From NCBI GenBank assembly GCA_963932465.1, contig OZ010791.1, forward strand, positions 150,085,915 to 150,149,914: a stretch of DNA of 64,000 nt, given 5' to 3'. Shown in pieces: positions 43,784-54,808 of the stretch. Within the stretch, counting starts at the first letter, position 1; every line of letters begins with the position of its first letter. The stretch is from Maratus speciosus (Eukaryota > Arthropoda > Arachnida > Araneae > Salticidae). Under the pieces are notes generated by a model. The model was not told the DNA's origin. It saw only the letters and a list, made by a program, of their open reading frames with translations, and ran no database searches. The position numbers and the translations under genes were made by a program.

Positions 43784-44500
43784 TACTACATACTACTGAC
43801 CAAAACACAGCTTGAGTACAAGTTAAAATGTAGAATAGAAAAACAAAAACAAAATAAAAGAATAATAAAAAAAAAGGAATAATAAAAGAATAATAAGAGA
43901 AAACTATTTGCAATGGAAACAGAGAAGATGAGAAAAATGATCTGAGGCCTTCGTCTGAAGATGTGTCTGAGATATACGGATAATAATTTCTAAAAATTAC
44001 TTCATTTTTCAAAATAAATCCCATTAGTGCAGATATTCTGTTTATGAGTACGGGACTTTCACTAATATAATTAATCCATGTAGTGAAATAAGTATAAAAG
44101 TAAAAACAACAACAACAAAAGAAACTTTTCTTTTATAAGCTTTCAATTTTATCTTAAAAACCACGCCTAATTTCATAACTGTAATTCTTTTTTTCCAAAA
44201 GATTCCGTCACAATATAATCACTTACATGTGAACTGTAATTATTGAAAATTCACAGCTTTGATTTACCCTTGGTAAAAATCCCGAACTAATGAATTTATT
44301 TTTTAAAAAATTATGACTTTTTGCTCAGTTTTATTTTTAAGATTTACAATCAAGTTCTAAAAATATCAAAGTGTTGGGTCGTCAAAAACATTCCTGATAT
44401 ACATAATTTTTATAATTCTGGCATGTCAGAATGCGAGTGAAATATTTATTACAAAATTCTATCTTAACATATATGTTCCAAGTTAAGTTAAATAAAATAA
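43784..44500. other. No gene; A-rich
   Basis: Low-complexity A-rich segments near 43840-43890 and an AAC microsatellite at about 44106-44118. No repeat ends. Confidence 0.5.
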
Positions 44501-46314
44501 ACGGTCAAGTGCGAGTATTACTCGCACTCAGAGGGTTTCGTACAATAAATACATGAATTATTAACTGTATTATTAAAAAAAAGTCGTTGCTAAAAGAATA
44601 ATAAGACTTTGTAAAAAACTATTCAACGTAGGGTTGGGTATAGCTGTATATACTAGAAAAGTATGAAATGGGTATACCATAAAAGTTCAAAGAGATATGA
44701 AGCCTAAATAATATCAAATATTGCTATTCTGGATAACTCTTCTTTTAATCTTATTCTAATTTGTTTATGATGAACTTTATTAGGCGTAGTAATAATCTTT
44801 TCTTTTTAAAGTGTAGCTAACACAAAACCCTTGTTCAAAGTTTAAACTTGGCATTGTGCTAAACGCGCTTCGAAAGGAGGTCGCAAAGTTGCAACGCTGC
44901 CTTGGTTAGTGCCGCGTTTTTCAGATACGTTTTTAATTATCTTTTAAAAACACGGGGGATGTATTGAGAGATCCACTCAATGCAAACTAGTCGCGAATCC
45001 CATGGTATTTATGAGATTAATTCCAATTAAATTAGTCTGTTTTTAACAATTTGACGTTTATTGCTTTTATACTGTTACTGGTCACTGCATTACACAAATA
45101 TATCATTAAAAGTTCTTATCTAGGCTTTAAAAGCCGATGGTACATAGAGTATTCCACCACTGTCATTATGTTATCCAAACCATCGTGTCTTTAAGGGTTA
45201 ATATCTCCGCTAATTACCAACGATTTTTTTTCGAAAATCATTATCAACAATGCTTTTATACTTTTGCTATGATAGGTACCTCCAGCACTCCTTAAATCGA
45301 AATTTTTGTGTAACGGAAAAATGCGCTTCCTCAAATACCTTGTGACCTAGGGTAATCGCTATAGTTTTTCTGCAATGTTTAAATTATTGTCTGCTAGCTC
45401 TATTTTTTTCATAATTTTAGTTTCCGTAGATTCGGAAATAGATGGGGGGGGGGCAAATTTTTGCACTACATTTTCGACGATATCTCTGAAACTATAATAC
45501 CTAAAATTAAAAGAAATGTTTTTTAGTTCAGCGTTACGAAAGCTTTCACACGATATATAACCTCCTGAGACCTGGCATCCATTCAAATGGATGTTTTGCT
45601 TGCTCCTTCTATTGCGTTAAATTTCATTGTAGCAATCTAAAACCAGTTTGGCATGGTAATTATGAATCAAAAATCAATATCCAGCTTTTGGATTTTGGCA
45701 ACGGTAACTACTTTGTTTACAAAATGGCGCAATAAATGAGTCAAGTTGGAATTCTACGTTCTGCTGGTAAGTTTCGTTTTTATGTTATTTTAATTTGTTT
45801 AAACTTTTTGCAATTTTGATAGCAGATGTTAATACTTGCCTTATGTTCTTTATAATAAATTATATTCTTTCCCATACTTTTAGCATTTTTTAAAATTATT
45901 TTAAAGCGAGTTATGGCCTGAAAATCCATTTAGATGGATGTGCTGTAAAACAAAATTAAAAAATCGAAATTTATTAATTTCTTTAAAAACATCATTTTTG
46001 ATGCCTATTTGTTGAAAAAGACTCATATTAAAAAAAATATATGCATTATATTTTGCTTGGGTCTCAGGAGGTTATAGAAAATATTTTTTTTTTCTTCAGT
46101 GTACTTAATTAGCCCCTCTACATTTTTCCTAAAGATATTTGTGAATGTTTAATAATCTATAAATATGCGGTGCAATAGTCTTTATTGCCCCCCCCCCCCC
46201 CAATTTGAACTTTCCACGTTCCATAGTTTAGGAGTAAAATGGCTGCGACAGACACAGACACAGGAGTGATCTTATAATGGTTCCGTTTTTACTTAAGTGC
46301 GCAACCCTAAAAAG
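44501..46314 (+). mobile_element. Dispersed element U
   Basis: Headed by GGTCAAGTGCGAGTATTAC plus TCGCAC and GGGTTTCGTAC. Ends in CAGACACAGACACAGG, TAATGGTTCCGTTTTTACTT and CAACCCTAAAAA. This head/tail combination resembles elements I recall as widespread in arthropods, but that is from memory and unverified. It hosts element V. Contains G- and C-runs at 45446 and 46190. Confidence 0.4.
45557..46076 (+). mobile_element. Inverted-repeat element V inside U
   Basis: Perfect ends TATAACCTCCTGAGACC. Each side has a CCATT-TGGATG palindromic word (45580-45596, 45943-45957). Around 45724-45770, ATGGCGC and an ATG are followed by MSQVGILRSAG and a GTAAGT donor-like site, resembling a first coding exon, but no further exon is recognisable. 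Class uncertain. Confidence 0.5.
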
Positions 46315-46455
46315 CGTAAAAAGATGTGAGTGCTTATTATCAATTCAACGTGTTGAAATACTTTAGTAAAGTCATCGTTTTCAACACATGAAACAAAATG
46401 AAGCAAGATAATCGATTTTACTCGCACTCGTTAACCTGATGAAAATGAGGTTATT

Positions 46456-47127
46456 CAGGGCCTGACTAATGCAGGGGCAAGCGGGGCTGCTGATCCAAGC
46501 CCCCTTTGTTAAGCAGCCTCCATGGGAGCAATCATCAGGATTTTTATTAACAGATGCCAAATGGTTAAAATTGAAGCAAAATTGATCTAAATTCACATAT
46601 TTTCAAACGTTTATTAGGAAGGTGGTGCGGTCCCCCTTCCCCTCTCTGGTTACTGTACACTTCCATCCACGCAAAAAGGAACTACATCATTAGAAAACTA
46701 ATGATTAAAATTTTATATAACAACTTAGTATTCGATTGTTTAAAAAAAAACTCTTTATTGACCTTTTCCTCGGAACGGGACAAGTTATAACCATTAAGTA
46801 TGACCAATTGGGGGCATTTTCTTTTAGACATCTTATAACATACATAGATAAGCAAAGTAAAAGTTTGCAAACAAATACTTCTGTGAAACAATTTTTCCAC
46901 TATTATCCTACTAGTATTTATTTTATAAGTAGTGACCATCTTTTTGTGATACCCTGTACACAGATGCGAATAGTACCTGCTACGAAATTTATGCCTACAT
47001 TCAATATAGATGAAGTTTAGTACTAACCACTTCCACGTTATTCGCCAACAATTTCTATGGATAGATAGAAGGGGGCCTCTAGAATGATACTTTCTCCGGG
47101 GCCTTAGACAGCATGAGTCGGGCCCTG
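46456..47127 (+). mobile_element. hAT-like element X2 (sibling of X1)
   Basis: Ends CAGGGCCTGACTAATGC and (inward) CAGGGCCCGACTCATGC; TSDs AGGTTATT and GGATTATT (6 of 8). Length 672 bp against 674 for X1. A 94-codon frame (46736-47020, overlapped by a minus frame) is within it and has no recognised transposase motif. Confidence 0.65.
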
Positions 47128-47135
47128 GGATTATT

Positions 47136-48630
47136 TCTTAAACAAAAAGACTTCGTTGCTTTATTTTCAACTAGCTGTTTAACCCGTTCTATGCACGGGA
47201 AATTCATGAAATTAATTCTAAAACCAAAATTAAAAATAACTATTCGATTTCGATTTAGTAAAATATTTTCCTACTACTGTGCCTTTTTTTAATGAAATTT
47301 AATTTATCATGTTACTATGGCAGCAGACGATAAAACGATATCGTTGGAATAAGGGAATAAATAGAATAAACAGTTTTGTTGATGTTTGTGATAAAATGTT
47401 TGCCTTTATTTAAAAAAAATTAATAATTAAGCGCAATTAAATAATCTCTGATTATTTGCATGTGAGGTAAAAGAATTATCGTAATACCCGCTACAGCTTT
47501 TTAGTATTGCAGCGTGGCGTATGCGTTAAAGAACTCGCGCGATTACGGGTTGAACATAAAAAAAAAGGGATTTTATTGTGAATTTTTAATTGCTGGCAGT
47601 TGTTATAACGAAAACTGTTTAAATTTGACAGGAAATTCTGTTAAATTGGTGGTTTTTTTATTAATTAAAAGTTAACTGTAAAATATTTCGATTTCGGGTT
47701 GCTTTAGTTGCCTCGGCCGTGTTTTAATATGCTTCTACATAACATTTCACAATTCTGGCTTCCAAACTGTGGATTTGTACAGCATTACAGACAGACAGAG
47801 AGACAGAGAAATTTTCATTTTTATACATCAGATTTCATTCTATACTTTTTATGTTTTTTCCAACCCTTTTCTTACTTTAACCGGTTCCTTTCTGTTTTGG
47901 AACTTTTGTACTTTTATCACTTAGCTGTTACGAATATTAAAAAAGTAAAGCTTAAAAAATAAAGGACAATCTGAATCTTTTTCTATAAGAACGGTGTCGG
48001 GAACTACTTCCAAGAGGCAAAGCTACGGCTTTTTCCAGATTGTACCGCATCTTCTTTCAACGGCCGAAAAGAGATCGTTTTTTCATCTCCTATGTCTCTT
48101 TTTATTTCTTTACTTGATTGTTCTTTTCTTTTTTACAGAGAAGCTGCGTTCTTTTTTATTGTTCTAACGGAGAATTTTTTTCTCTTATTTAGGACATTCT
48201 TTGAGGCGAACTCTTTTATATCGGATTTCTTCCATTTTTTTACCATGTGTTGGTCTTTCTTTTTCGGAGCAAATGATTCGGGAAGTTATATTCCTTATAC
48301 GTTTTCGGAGGTGAAGGCCATATACAAGAAAGATAAAATTTTAACGAAGATTCTATCAAATGAAATATGAAAGTTTCTTTTTTACTTTTATGCACATTTT
48401 TAGTTAATAGTTAGCTATACCTGACTTAAATTTGCAATTGTGAATATGCAGCTAAAATTCATTTAGGTATTTAAATTATAACTATGGTACAGGTTACTAT
48501 ATTTTCTCTATTTGCTCTATATCATTACTATATTTGCTCACCACCTCATAAGTAAAAAAAAAAAGAAACATAGCTTGAGAAGCGATATATCTGCCATAAA
48601 ATGATGTTAATTGATATTTTTCACTTTATT
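47136..48630 (+). repeat. Dispersed family C, copy b (most complete)
   Basis: Runs from AAAAAGACTTCGTTGC through CTTTAACCGGTTCC, AAAAAAGTAAAGC, TTGTACCGCATCTTC, ACGGCCGAAAAGAGATCG, GGAGCAAATGATTCGGGAAG and CATATACAAGAAAG to a tail AGTTAATAGTTAG...CTATATCATTACTATATTTG, ending at the TTAA of B6. Element P is inserted at 47172. Nothing coding; class unknown. Confidence 0.65.
47172..47833 (+). mobile_element. Inserted element P within family C
   Basis: From CTAGCTGTTTAACCCG to CAGACAGACAGAGAGACAGA and ATTTTTATACATCAGA. Copy c reads uninterrupted at the same point (TTTTCAACTTCATTGTATAC, 49109-49128), so P is an insertion of about 660 bp. AACTAGCTGTT heads with (CAGA)n tails are familiar from arthropod repeats; class unverified. 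Confidence 0.55.
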
Positions 48631-48756
48631 TTAAGGCTGTTCTCAAATCCAAAAGAGAAACTTTATGACATAAGTTTTAATTTATTTTTGTTCGGAAATC
48701 GCATGAAACTAGCAGGTGTTGTTGTTTAGAAACTATGTAATCAAACTGTTTTTCCG

Positions 48757-48789
<33 letters not shown>

Positions 48790-49087
48790 CAAACGCAATA
48801 CATCTTTCAAAAAATGGTGTCAAAATAGGCGTTTTGAACCGAATTTTCGCAGAAAAGAAGAATAACCACTCAAAGAAGGATGAAAAACATGTTTGTCACG
48901 TGATCAAAATCGCTTATAACTCAATAGGTAATTTATTTATCAAAAAAATGGAAAACACAGTTCGATTCCAAATCGCTTCCATAATCAGGCTTTCCAAGTT
49001 TATACCTTTCCGTTAAAAAATGAATTTTTAAATGTGTCAAAACGTTTTGCACTTGTTGAGCAGAGCAGTTTTAACCAACAGTCTTAA
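48631..49087 (-). mobile_element. Family B MITE B6 with expanded T-tract
   Basis: TTAAGGCTGTTCTCAAATCC through GCCGAAT-free GAACCGAATTTTCGCAG and GTCACGTGATCAAAATCGC to the degenerate end CAACAGTCTTAA. The short A-tract of family B (minus strand) is expanded to about 30 at 48760-48789. The 60-codon frame 48834-49016 is internal. Confidence 0.8.
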
Positions 49088-49586
49088 CCAAAAGGACTTC
49101 GTTGTTTTATTTTCAACTTCATTGTATACTTTTTATGTTTTTTCCCACCCTTTTCTTACTTTAACCGGTTCCTTTCTGATTTGGAACTTTTGTACTTTTA
49201 TCACTTAGTTGTTACAAATAATAAAAAAGTAAAACTTAAAAAATAAAGGACAATCGGAATCTTTTAGGTAGATGTCGTATGAAATGCTACCTATTGGCGT
49301 CGTTCCCATGTTCGAATTTCTGAAAAATTTTTGCAGATCCACACCGATCATGTCCCCTAGAACCCAAAACCACCCTGAGTAAAAAACTTTATATATCTAT
49401 AATATATAATAATATATATATATAATCACTTTCTTCTGGACATGATAACATCCACAATTCTGCACAAATCTCTTCCAAACTGATACATAAAATCAAGGGG
49501 CATAAAATCTCGCTCAAGTTCGTTAATGGGCAAAATCTGACCAAGGGGATGGAAATAGGAAGGGGTTTATGAAAACCGAAAAAACC

Positions 49587-50060
49587 CCATAACTTCTTAA
49601 TTTTTGTACATATAAAATCGATTTGAAGTTTTTATTACTTCTAAAAATAGGACCAAAATTTTATGTATCACAGATTTTTGATAAAATTAAAAATGGGCTC
49701 AAGGGGCGCAAAAAATACGGTTTTGGGGAGAAAACAATTCCTTACTTCGTCAATTCTCAAGATATCAAATCCAGTTAATTTTATCATACATCTCCTTAAT
49801 ATTATCTACAACTTTTATATTCACAAGTTTTTGATAGGACCAATTCGTACCTAAAAAAAAAATTAAAAACGAAAACAAAAAAAGGGGGGTGAAGAAGAAA
49901 AATTTCCATAACTCCGTCAATCACAAGATATAAAATCCCCATGAATTTATCATATGTCTGCTTAATATTGTCTTCAACAATTATATAGACAAGTTTTTAA
50001 TAAGACCAATTCTTACAGCAAAAACAAATTAAAAATACATAGCGGTTGAAGAAAAAAATT
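49587..50060 (+). repeat. Tandem core of L2, units of about 153-166 bp
   Basis: CCATAACTTCTTAA (49587), CCTTACTTCGTCAA (49740) and CCATAACTCCGTCAA (49906) head three units with shared landmarks ATATAAAAT, TTATCATA, CTTAATATT and GACCAATTC. Unit size and sequence differ from the 326-bp core of L1 although the ends are shared. Confidence 0.65.
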
Positions 50061-50067
50061 CAACTTA

Positions 50068-50475
50068 TTAAGGGTGTATTCAAATCCAAACTGCTTATTT
50101 TCTGACTCATTTTTAAATTCATTTTTGCTCTCAAACGCATCCAATTGATAGATTCTCTTATTCAGAAACTATATAATGTACAGTAATGATCGATTTTTTG
50201 ATAGAGGCAGAATATATTTCAAAAAATGATGTCAAAGTGGGCATTTTGAACAGAATTTCCCGATGCGAAAAATGTTGTCCTACAGAGAAAATAATTGTTC
50301 ATTAATCAAGTTTCAATTAATTGAAAGAAAAATAAAAACACATGTCGCTTATAAATCTTTTCAAAAATCACGTCAGCAAGTTTTGTATTTTTTCTATTAA
50401 AAATGAATCTGAAAATGTGCCAGAAAATTTCGAGTTGTTGAGCATGGAAAAGCATTTTTTTGAATACCACCTTAA
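50068..50475 (-). mobile_element. Family A MITE A10 inside L2
   Basis: TTAAGGGTGTATTCAAATCC to GAATACCACCTTAA, full length minus copy. It is the innermost of three layers (A10 in L2 in C). The 150-codon minus frame 50306-50758 starts in C, crosses the L2 end and reads into A10, so it is a chimera of three repeats rather than a gene. Confidence 0.85.
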
Positions 50476-51071
50476 CATGATTCTGATAAAACCAGCTATT
50501 ATATAAAAATGAAGTAAAAACTCGCCAAAAGCGGCCAGATAAAACTGTTAAAGTGGATTTATATTTAATCATGAATTTTTTTTTGTTGGTGCAATTAGTA
50601 TACTTAACTTCGAAATCTACCTCGGCCTGTAGGCCGGGCCGGAAGGGATTTTTTTCTATAAAAACGGTGTCGGGACAACTTCCAAGATGCAAAGCCACGG
50701 TTTTTTCCAGATTGTACCGCATCTTCTTTCTACGGCCGAAAAGAGATCGTTTTTTCATCTCCTATATCTCTTTTTATTTCTTTACTTGATTGTTCTTTTC
50801 TTTCTTACAGAGAAGCTGCGTTCTTTTTTATTGTTCTTACGGAGAAACTTTTTCTCTTATTTAGGACATTCTTTGAGGCGAACTCTTTTATATCGGATTT
50901 CTTCCATTTTTTTACCATGTGTTGGTCTTTCTTTTCGGAGCAAATGATCCGGAAGTTATATTCCTTATACGTTTTGCTGGGTGAAGGCCATATACAAGAA
51001 AGACAAAACTTTAACAAAGATTCCATCAAATGAAAAATGAAAGTTTCTTTTTTACTTTTATGCCCCTTTTT

Positions 51072-51479
51072 AAGTGCTTTCGTTATTATATAAATAAGTA
51101 GCACCTATGGTCGTCGTTCGGTCCGTCTGTCCACATATAATAGAGCAAAAACTACCCATTCGAATGGTCTGAAATTTTAAATATATATTTGTTGCAAAAT
51201 TTTGTCGAGTCATTTCAAATTTTATGAAAATCGGATATATAGTTTAATGACAGGGATAGTCAAAGGTTTTCCGTTACGTTACGGCCAATAGGAAAAAATT
51301 ATTTCAAGTGCATTTTAGCGATGTTACAACATTTCGAACAGAATGAAACTGATGTGCACTTATGAAGTGGACTAAAATATATATTCAGTACAATATGCGG
51401 TGCAAAACATATTTATAAAACTAGTTATAGTACGAACGCACCTCATTTGTCACGTTTGACGTGCAATTCCAAACTTGTT
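51072..51479 (+). mobile_element. O-type element O2 inside family C
   Basis: Starts TTATATAAATAAGTAGCACC and TCCGTCTGTCC; ends AACTAGTTATAGTACGAACG, CACCTCATTTGTCACG and CAAACTTGTT. Copy b of C reads ATTTTTAGTTAATAGTT without it. One internal unit matches those of O1. O3 has the same ends but a different core. Confidence 0.6.
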
Positions 51480-51898
51480 AGTTAATAGTTTGATATACCT
51501 GATTTAAATTTGCAGTTGTGAATATGCAACTAAAATTCATTTAGGGATTTGAATTATAACTATGGCATGGGTTACTATATTTGCTCTATTTGCTCTATAT
51601 CATTACTATATTTGCCCCCCCCCCCCTCTCTCCCACTTCATAAGAACAAAAGGAAACGTGGCTTGAGAAGTGATATATCTGCCATAAAATAATGTTAATT
51701 GATTTTTTTTCACTTTATTTATAAAGAAAATCAAGATAAATTTAAAGAGAAACCCATTCCATGCACAATACATGCATGAATGGCCATGCATTGCGTCGAT
51801 AATAGAATTTTGTACTCGTAAATTTTATTAATGCCTTGTGCAGGGATCAAGAAAAATTCAAAATAAATAAATAAGTAAAAATATATGTTGGTTAGTTT

Positions 51899-52326
51899 CT
51901 TAGGGCTGTTCTTAACTGCTCTGCTCAACAAGCACAAAACGTTTTGACACATTTACAAATTCATTTTTAACAGAAATTTATAAAATTGGAAAGCCTGGCC
52001 ATGGAAGCAATTTGGAATTGAATTGTTTTTTCCATCTTTGGATCAATTAATTACCTGTTGAGTTATAAGCTATTTTGATCACGTGACAAACACGTTTTTC
52101 GCCCGCTCTTGAGTGCTCATTCTTCCTTCGCGCGGAAATTCGGTTCAAAACGCCCACTTTAACACTATTTTCTTAAAGATCTATTGCGTTTGCAAAAAAA
52201 TGGGAAAAACAAATCAATTACATAGTTTCTGAACAACAACACCAGCTAGTTTCATGCATTTTCGAATAAAAATAAATTAAAACTTATGTCAGAAAGTTGC
52301 CCTTTTGGATTTGAGAACACCCTTAA
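51899..52326 (+). mobile_element. Family B MITE B7
   Basis: Starts TTAGGGCTGTTCTTAACTGC (left TTAA decayed to TTAG) and ends GAGAACACCCTTAA. The internal order is complete, with GATCACGTGACAAACACG and TTCGCGCGGAAATTCGG. Confidence 0.8.
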
Positions 52327-52540
52327 AGCACAAAAGCATGAAAAAAACTAAAGAGCATGAAATGAATTATTATTATTATTTTTTTAACAACATAAAGTAA
52401 AAAACAACAACAATGAATGGGAAAGAATCATTTTGAAATAACAACTATCCAGTCTTCCTTCATATTATTTTTGCTTCACATAGCAGGACATATGTACCAA
52501 AAACTGCAACGTGAAATTTTCTAACATTTCTTATTTAAGT

Positions 52541-52582
<42 letters not shown>

Positions 52583-52774
52583 ATAAGGAATAGTGCCAGT
52601 TAAGTAAGTAAAAAGATTTTTTTCAAACATAAACGTTTGAACAAAAAGAGAAAAGAAGGAAAAACGACGATCGTTTCCACGTACATTTCATAATTAGAGG
52701 GAAAATTATTTTATTTTAAATTCCTGAGCGATCAACTTTGTTTTATTTTCTATTTTCTGATGTCTTAATATATG
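52327..52774. other. No gene; A-rich
   Basis: Microsatellite TTATTATTATTATTTTTT near 52366 and an A-run of about 38 at 52542-52579. Nothing else is recognised. Confidence 0.5.
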
Positions 52775-52945
52775 AAGAGCTCAGATGATAAAGGTGGTAA
52801 GTGACACAATTATCATTTTGAGAAAATAAGCTGCAAATAGTTTCAAATGTGTATTTGCGTTTATAGTCAAATGGGTCCTTTATCAATTAAAATCTCTGTA
52901 AGTATTAGGTTTTTTTTTTTTTCAGATAGTAATTTAACAGGTGAT
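52775..52945 (+). repeat. Dispersed repeat M, copy 2, with intron-like signals
   Basis: GAGCTCAGATGATAAAGGTG is followed by GTAAGTGACAC; about 130 bp later comes a T-run ending CAG before ATAGTAATTTAACAGG. Donor and acceptor consensus in the right order suggest a small intron of a decayed mobile-element gene, but no protein is recognisable on either side. Partner at 13751-13905 (minus). Confidence 0.4.
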
Positions 52946-52977
52946 AGAGAATCATTATCTTCAATCATATGACTAAC

Positions 52978-53012
<35 letters not shown>

Positions 53013-53152
53013 TCACATACCACTTCAAATGTTTCTTACTCATTTTTTACCTTGACCAGTTCCTTTTCTCCTGGAACCTAGAGCTTTCTATTTTTATGAC
53101 TCCGATGTTAAGGTTGTTACTCACGGTTCCAAATGCAGAAGCTTACACACTT

Positions 53153-53588
53153 TTAAGGCTGTTCTCAACTGCTCTGCTCAGCAAGCACAAAACGTTTTGA
53201 CACATTGACGCATTTACAAACTCATTTTTTATCGGCAAGATATAAAATTGGAAAGCCTGACCATGGAAGCGATTTGGAATCGAACTGTATTTTTCTTTTC
53301 TTGATCAATAAATTACCTATTGAGTTATAAGCGATTTTGATCACGTGACAAACACGTTTTTCATCATTTCTTGAGAGGTTATTCTTCTTTCGCGCGGAAA
53401 TTCGGTTCAAAACACTCACTTTGACACTATTTTTTGAAAGATCTATTGCGTTTGCAAATAAACGGAAAAAATAGCTCGATTATATAGTTTCTGAACAACA
53501 ACATCTGCTAATTTCATGCATTTCTCAGCAAAAATAAAATAAAGCCTATGTCATAAAGCTGCCCTTTTGGATTTGAGAACAGCCTTAA
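53153..53588 (+). mobile_element. Family B MITE B8 inside family C
   Basis: TTAAGGCTGTTCTCAACTGC to TTTGAGAACAGCCTTAA, one of the best-preserved B copies. It carries a small duplication CACATTGACGCATTTAC. Minus frame 53222-53419 is internal. Confidence 0.85.
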
Positions 53589-54016
53589 GGGGTAAAAAAG
53601 TAAAACTTCAAAAATAAAGGGCTAAAGAAATCTTATCCTATAAGAAACGACTCGAAAACAACCCACCAAATCCGAGATACATAGTTGCGGCTTTCTCCAC
53701 ATTGTACCGCATCTTCTTTTATGGCCAAAAAGAGATCGTTTTCTTCCTCTCCTACATCTCACCTTTTTTCTTTACTTGCTTGTTCTTTTTCTTTTTAAAG
53801 AGAAAGCGCTTTCTTTTTTGTTCTAAAGGGAAAAAGCGCTTCTTTTATTTAGGACATTTTTTGAGGCGAACTCTTTTGTCTCTGATATCAATATTTTTTA
53901 ATATATGTTTATTTTTTTCTTTTCAAGTAAATGATTCGGGAAATATATATCCATCTTACACTTTTCAGTATATTGACACGTTGTCTCGGCAACAGTAGGA
54001 AATTTAATAAAAATTA

Positions 54017-54212
54017 AAAATGTGATGTCTGAGTTACTGCTACGAGAAACTGTGTTTGCTTCTAGTGGAACAACTTCTGAAAAGTTGCAAAGTTAACAAA
54101 GAAACGAAATTATGTTTAATACCATATCTCAGATGTGTTTTATAAAAATTCCCTACTGTTCTACTAGATGCAGACACAGTTTTTCATAGCAATAAGTCAG
54201 ACATCTCATTTT
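54017..54212. mobile_element. Fold-back insert in family C copy d
   Basis: Arms of about 55 bp (54017-54071 and 54156-54212) share AAATG-GATGTCTGA, AAACTGTGT-TGC and TCTAGT-GAAC in inverted order. No TSD was resolved. Confidence 0.6.
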
Positions 54213-54318
54213 CGATTATTACTAGATGTCGTATTGCTGCTCTGACTCTCTGAGGCGATGAACTGAAAGGATAAAACTTTGACGAAAGTTGCATTTAGTT
54301 TTTTAAAATGGTCAGTTT

Positions 54319-54352
<34 letters not shown>

Positions 54353-54540
54353 ATGTGTGTGCATTAGTTACTAGTTTTACACCTACTTAAAAACTGCATT
54401 AACAAGTTTACAATTTTATTTCATTTAGGCATTAAAATTGAAACTATACCTATTACTATATTTGCTTATCCCCTCCTACAAGAATTTAAAAAAAAATTCT
54501 AATTGAGTAAACCTCATTTTGGAAAAATATTTTGAGGAAA

Positions 54541-54776
54541 GGCTAATTGTTTGCCGCTTTAGTTAAAAAAAAAATGAGGATGAGTTTGAAGAAGAAGAAT
54601 TTTATATAAAGCATATGCATATATGAGGCATAAAGGGCGCCCTTAAGCCTTATCTGTACAGAACTGCGGAACTTTTGCATACATCGAGAAAGATATTTAA
54701 AAATATTTTAGGCTCCTTTGTTAACTTGGTGCTAAAAAACATTTCAGAAAATACTATAAATGAAATGAAGGAAGAG

Positions 54777-54808
<32 letters not shown>

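Larger units (their letters stand above)
49266..50648 (-). mobile_element. L2: second Helentron/HINE-like element
   Basis: Minus orientation relative to L1. Plus-strand left end is the hairpin AGGTAG...GCTACCT followed by TATTGGCGTCGTTC, CCACACCGATCATG and AACCCAAAACCACCC (L1 equivalents: TATTGCAGCCGTTC, CGATCATGACC, ACCCCGAAACCACCC), then (AT)n, then a tandem core; the right end, inward, is TCCCTTCCGGCC, GC hairpin, AGGTAGATTTCG. Flanks CTTTT/TTTTT. Contains A10. No replicase. Confidence 0.55.
49088..51720 (+). repeat. Dispersed family C, copy c, split by L2 and O2
   Basis: Same order as copy b. It is interrupted at GAATCTTTT by L2 (49266-50648), resumes TTTTTTCTATAAAAACGG, and is interrupted again by O2 (51072-51479). 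The tail AGTTAATAGTTTG through GCCATAAAATAATGTTAATTG reaches about 51720, with a run of about 12 C at 51616. Copy b supplies unoccupied forms of both sites. Confidence 0.7.
52990..54540 (+). repeat. Dispersed family C, copy d, interrupted
   Basis: CTTGACCAGTTCC, then MITE B8, then AAAAAAGTAAAACTTC, AGAAATCTTATCCTATAAG, GTACCGCATCTTC and GATCGTTTTCTTCC. A fold-back insert at 54017-54212 precedes the tail (GCATTAGTTACTAG, TTTCATTTAGGCATTAAAATTG, CTATTACTATATTTGC). T-runs at 52980-53011 and 54309-54340, and a GT microsatellite at 54341-54362. Confidence 0.55.

Noticed and set aside
46736..47020. 94-codon frame in X2 as a transposase fragment
   Set aside because: No DDE, BED or RW motif of hAT transposases is visible and a minus frame overlaps it.
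50306..50758. Longest open frame (150 codons, minus strand)
   Set aside because: It begins in family C, passes through the end of L2 and finishes in MITE A10; the parts are non-coding in every other copy.
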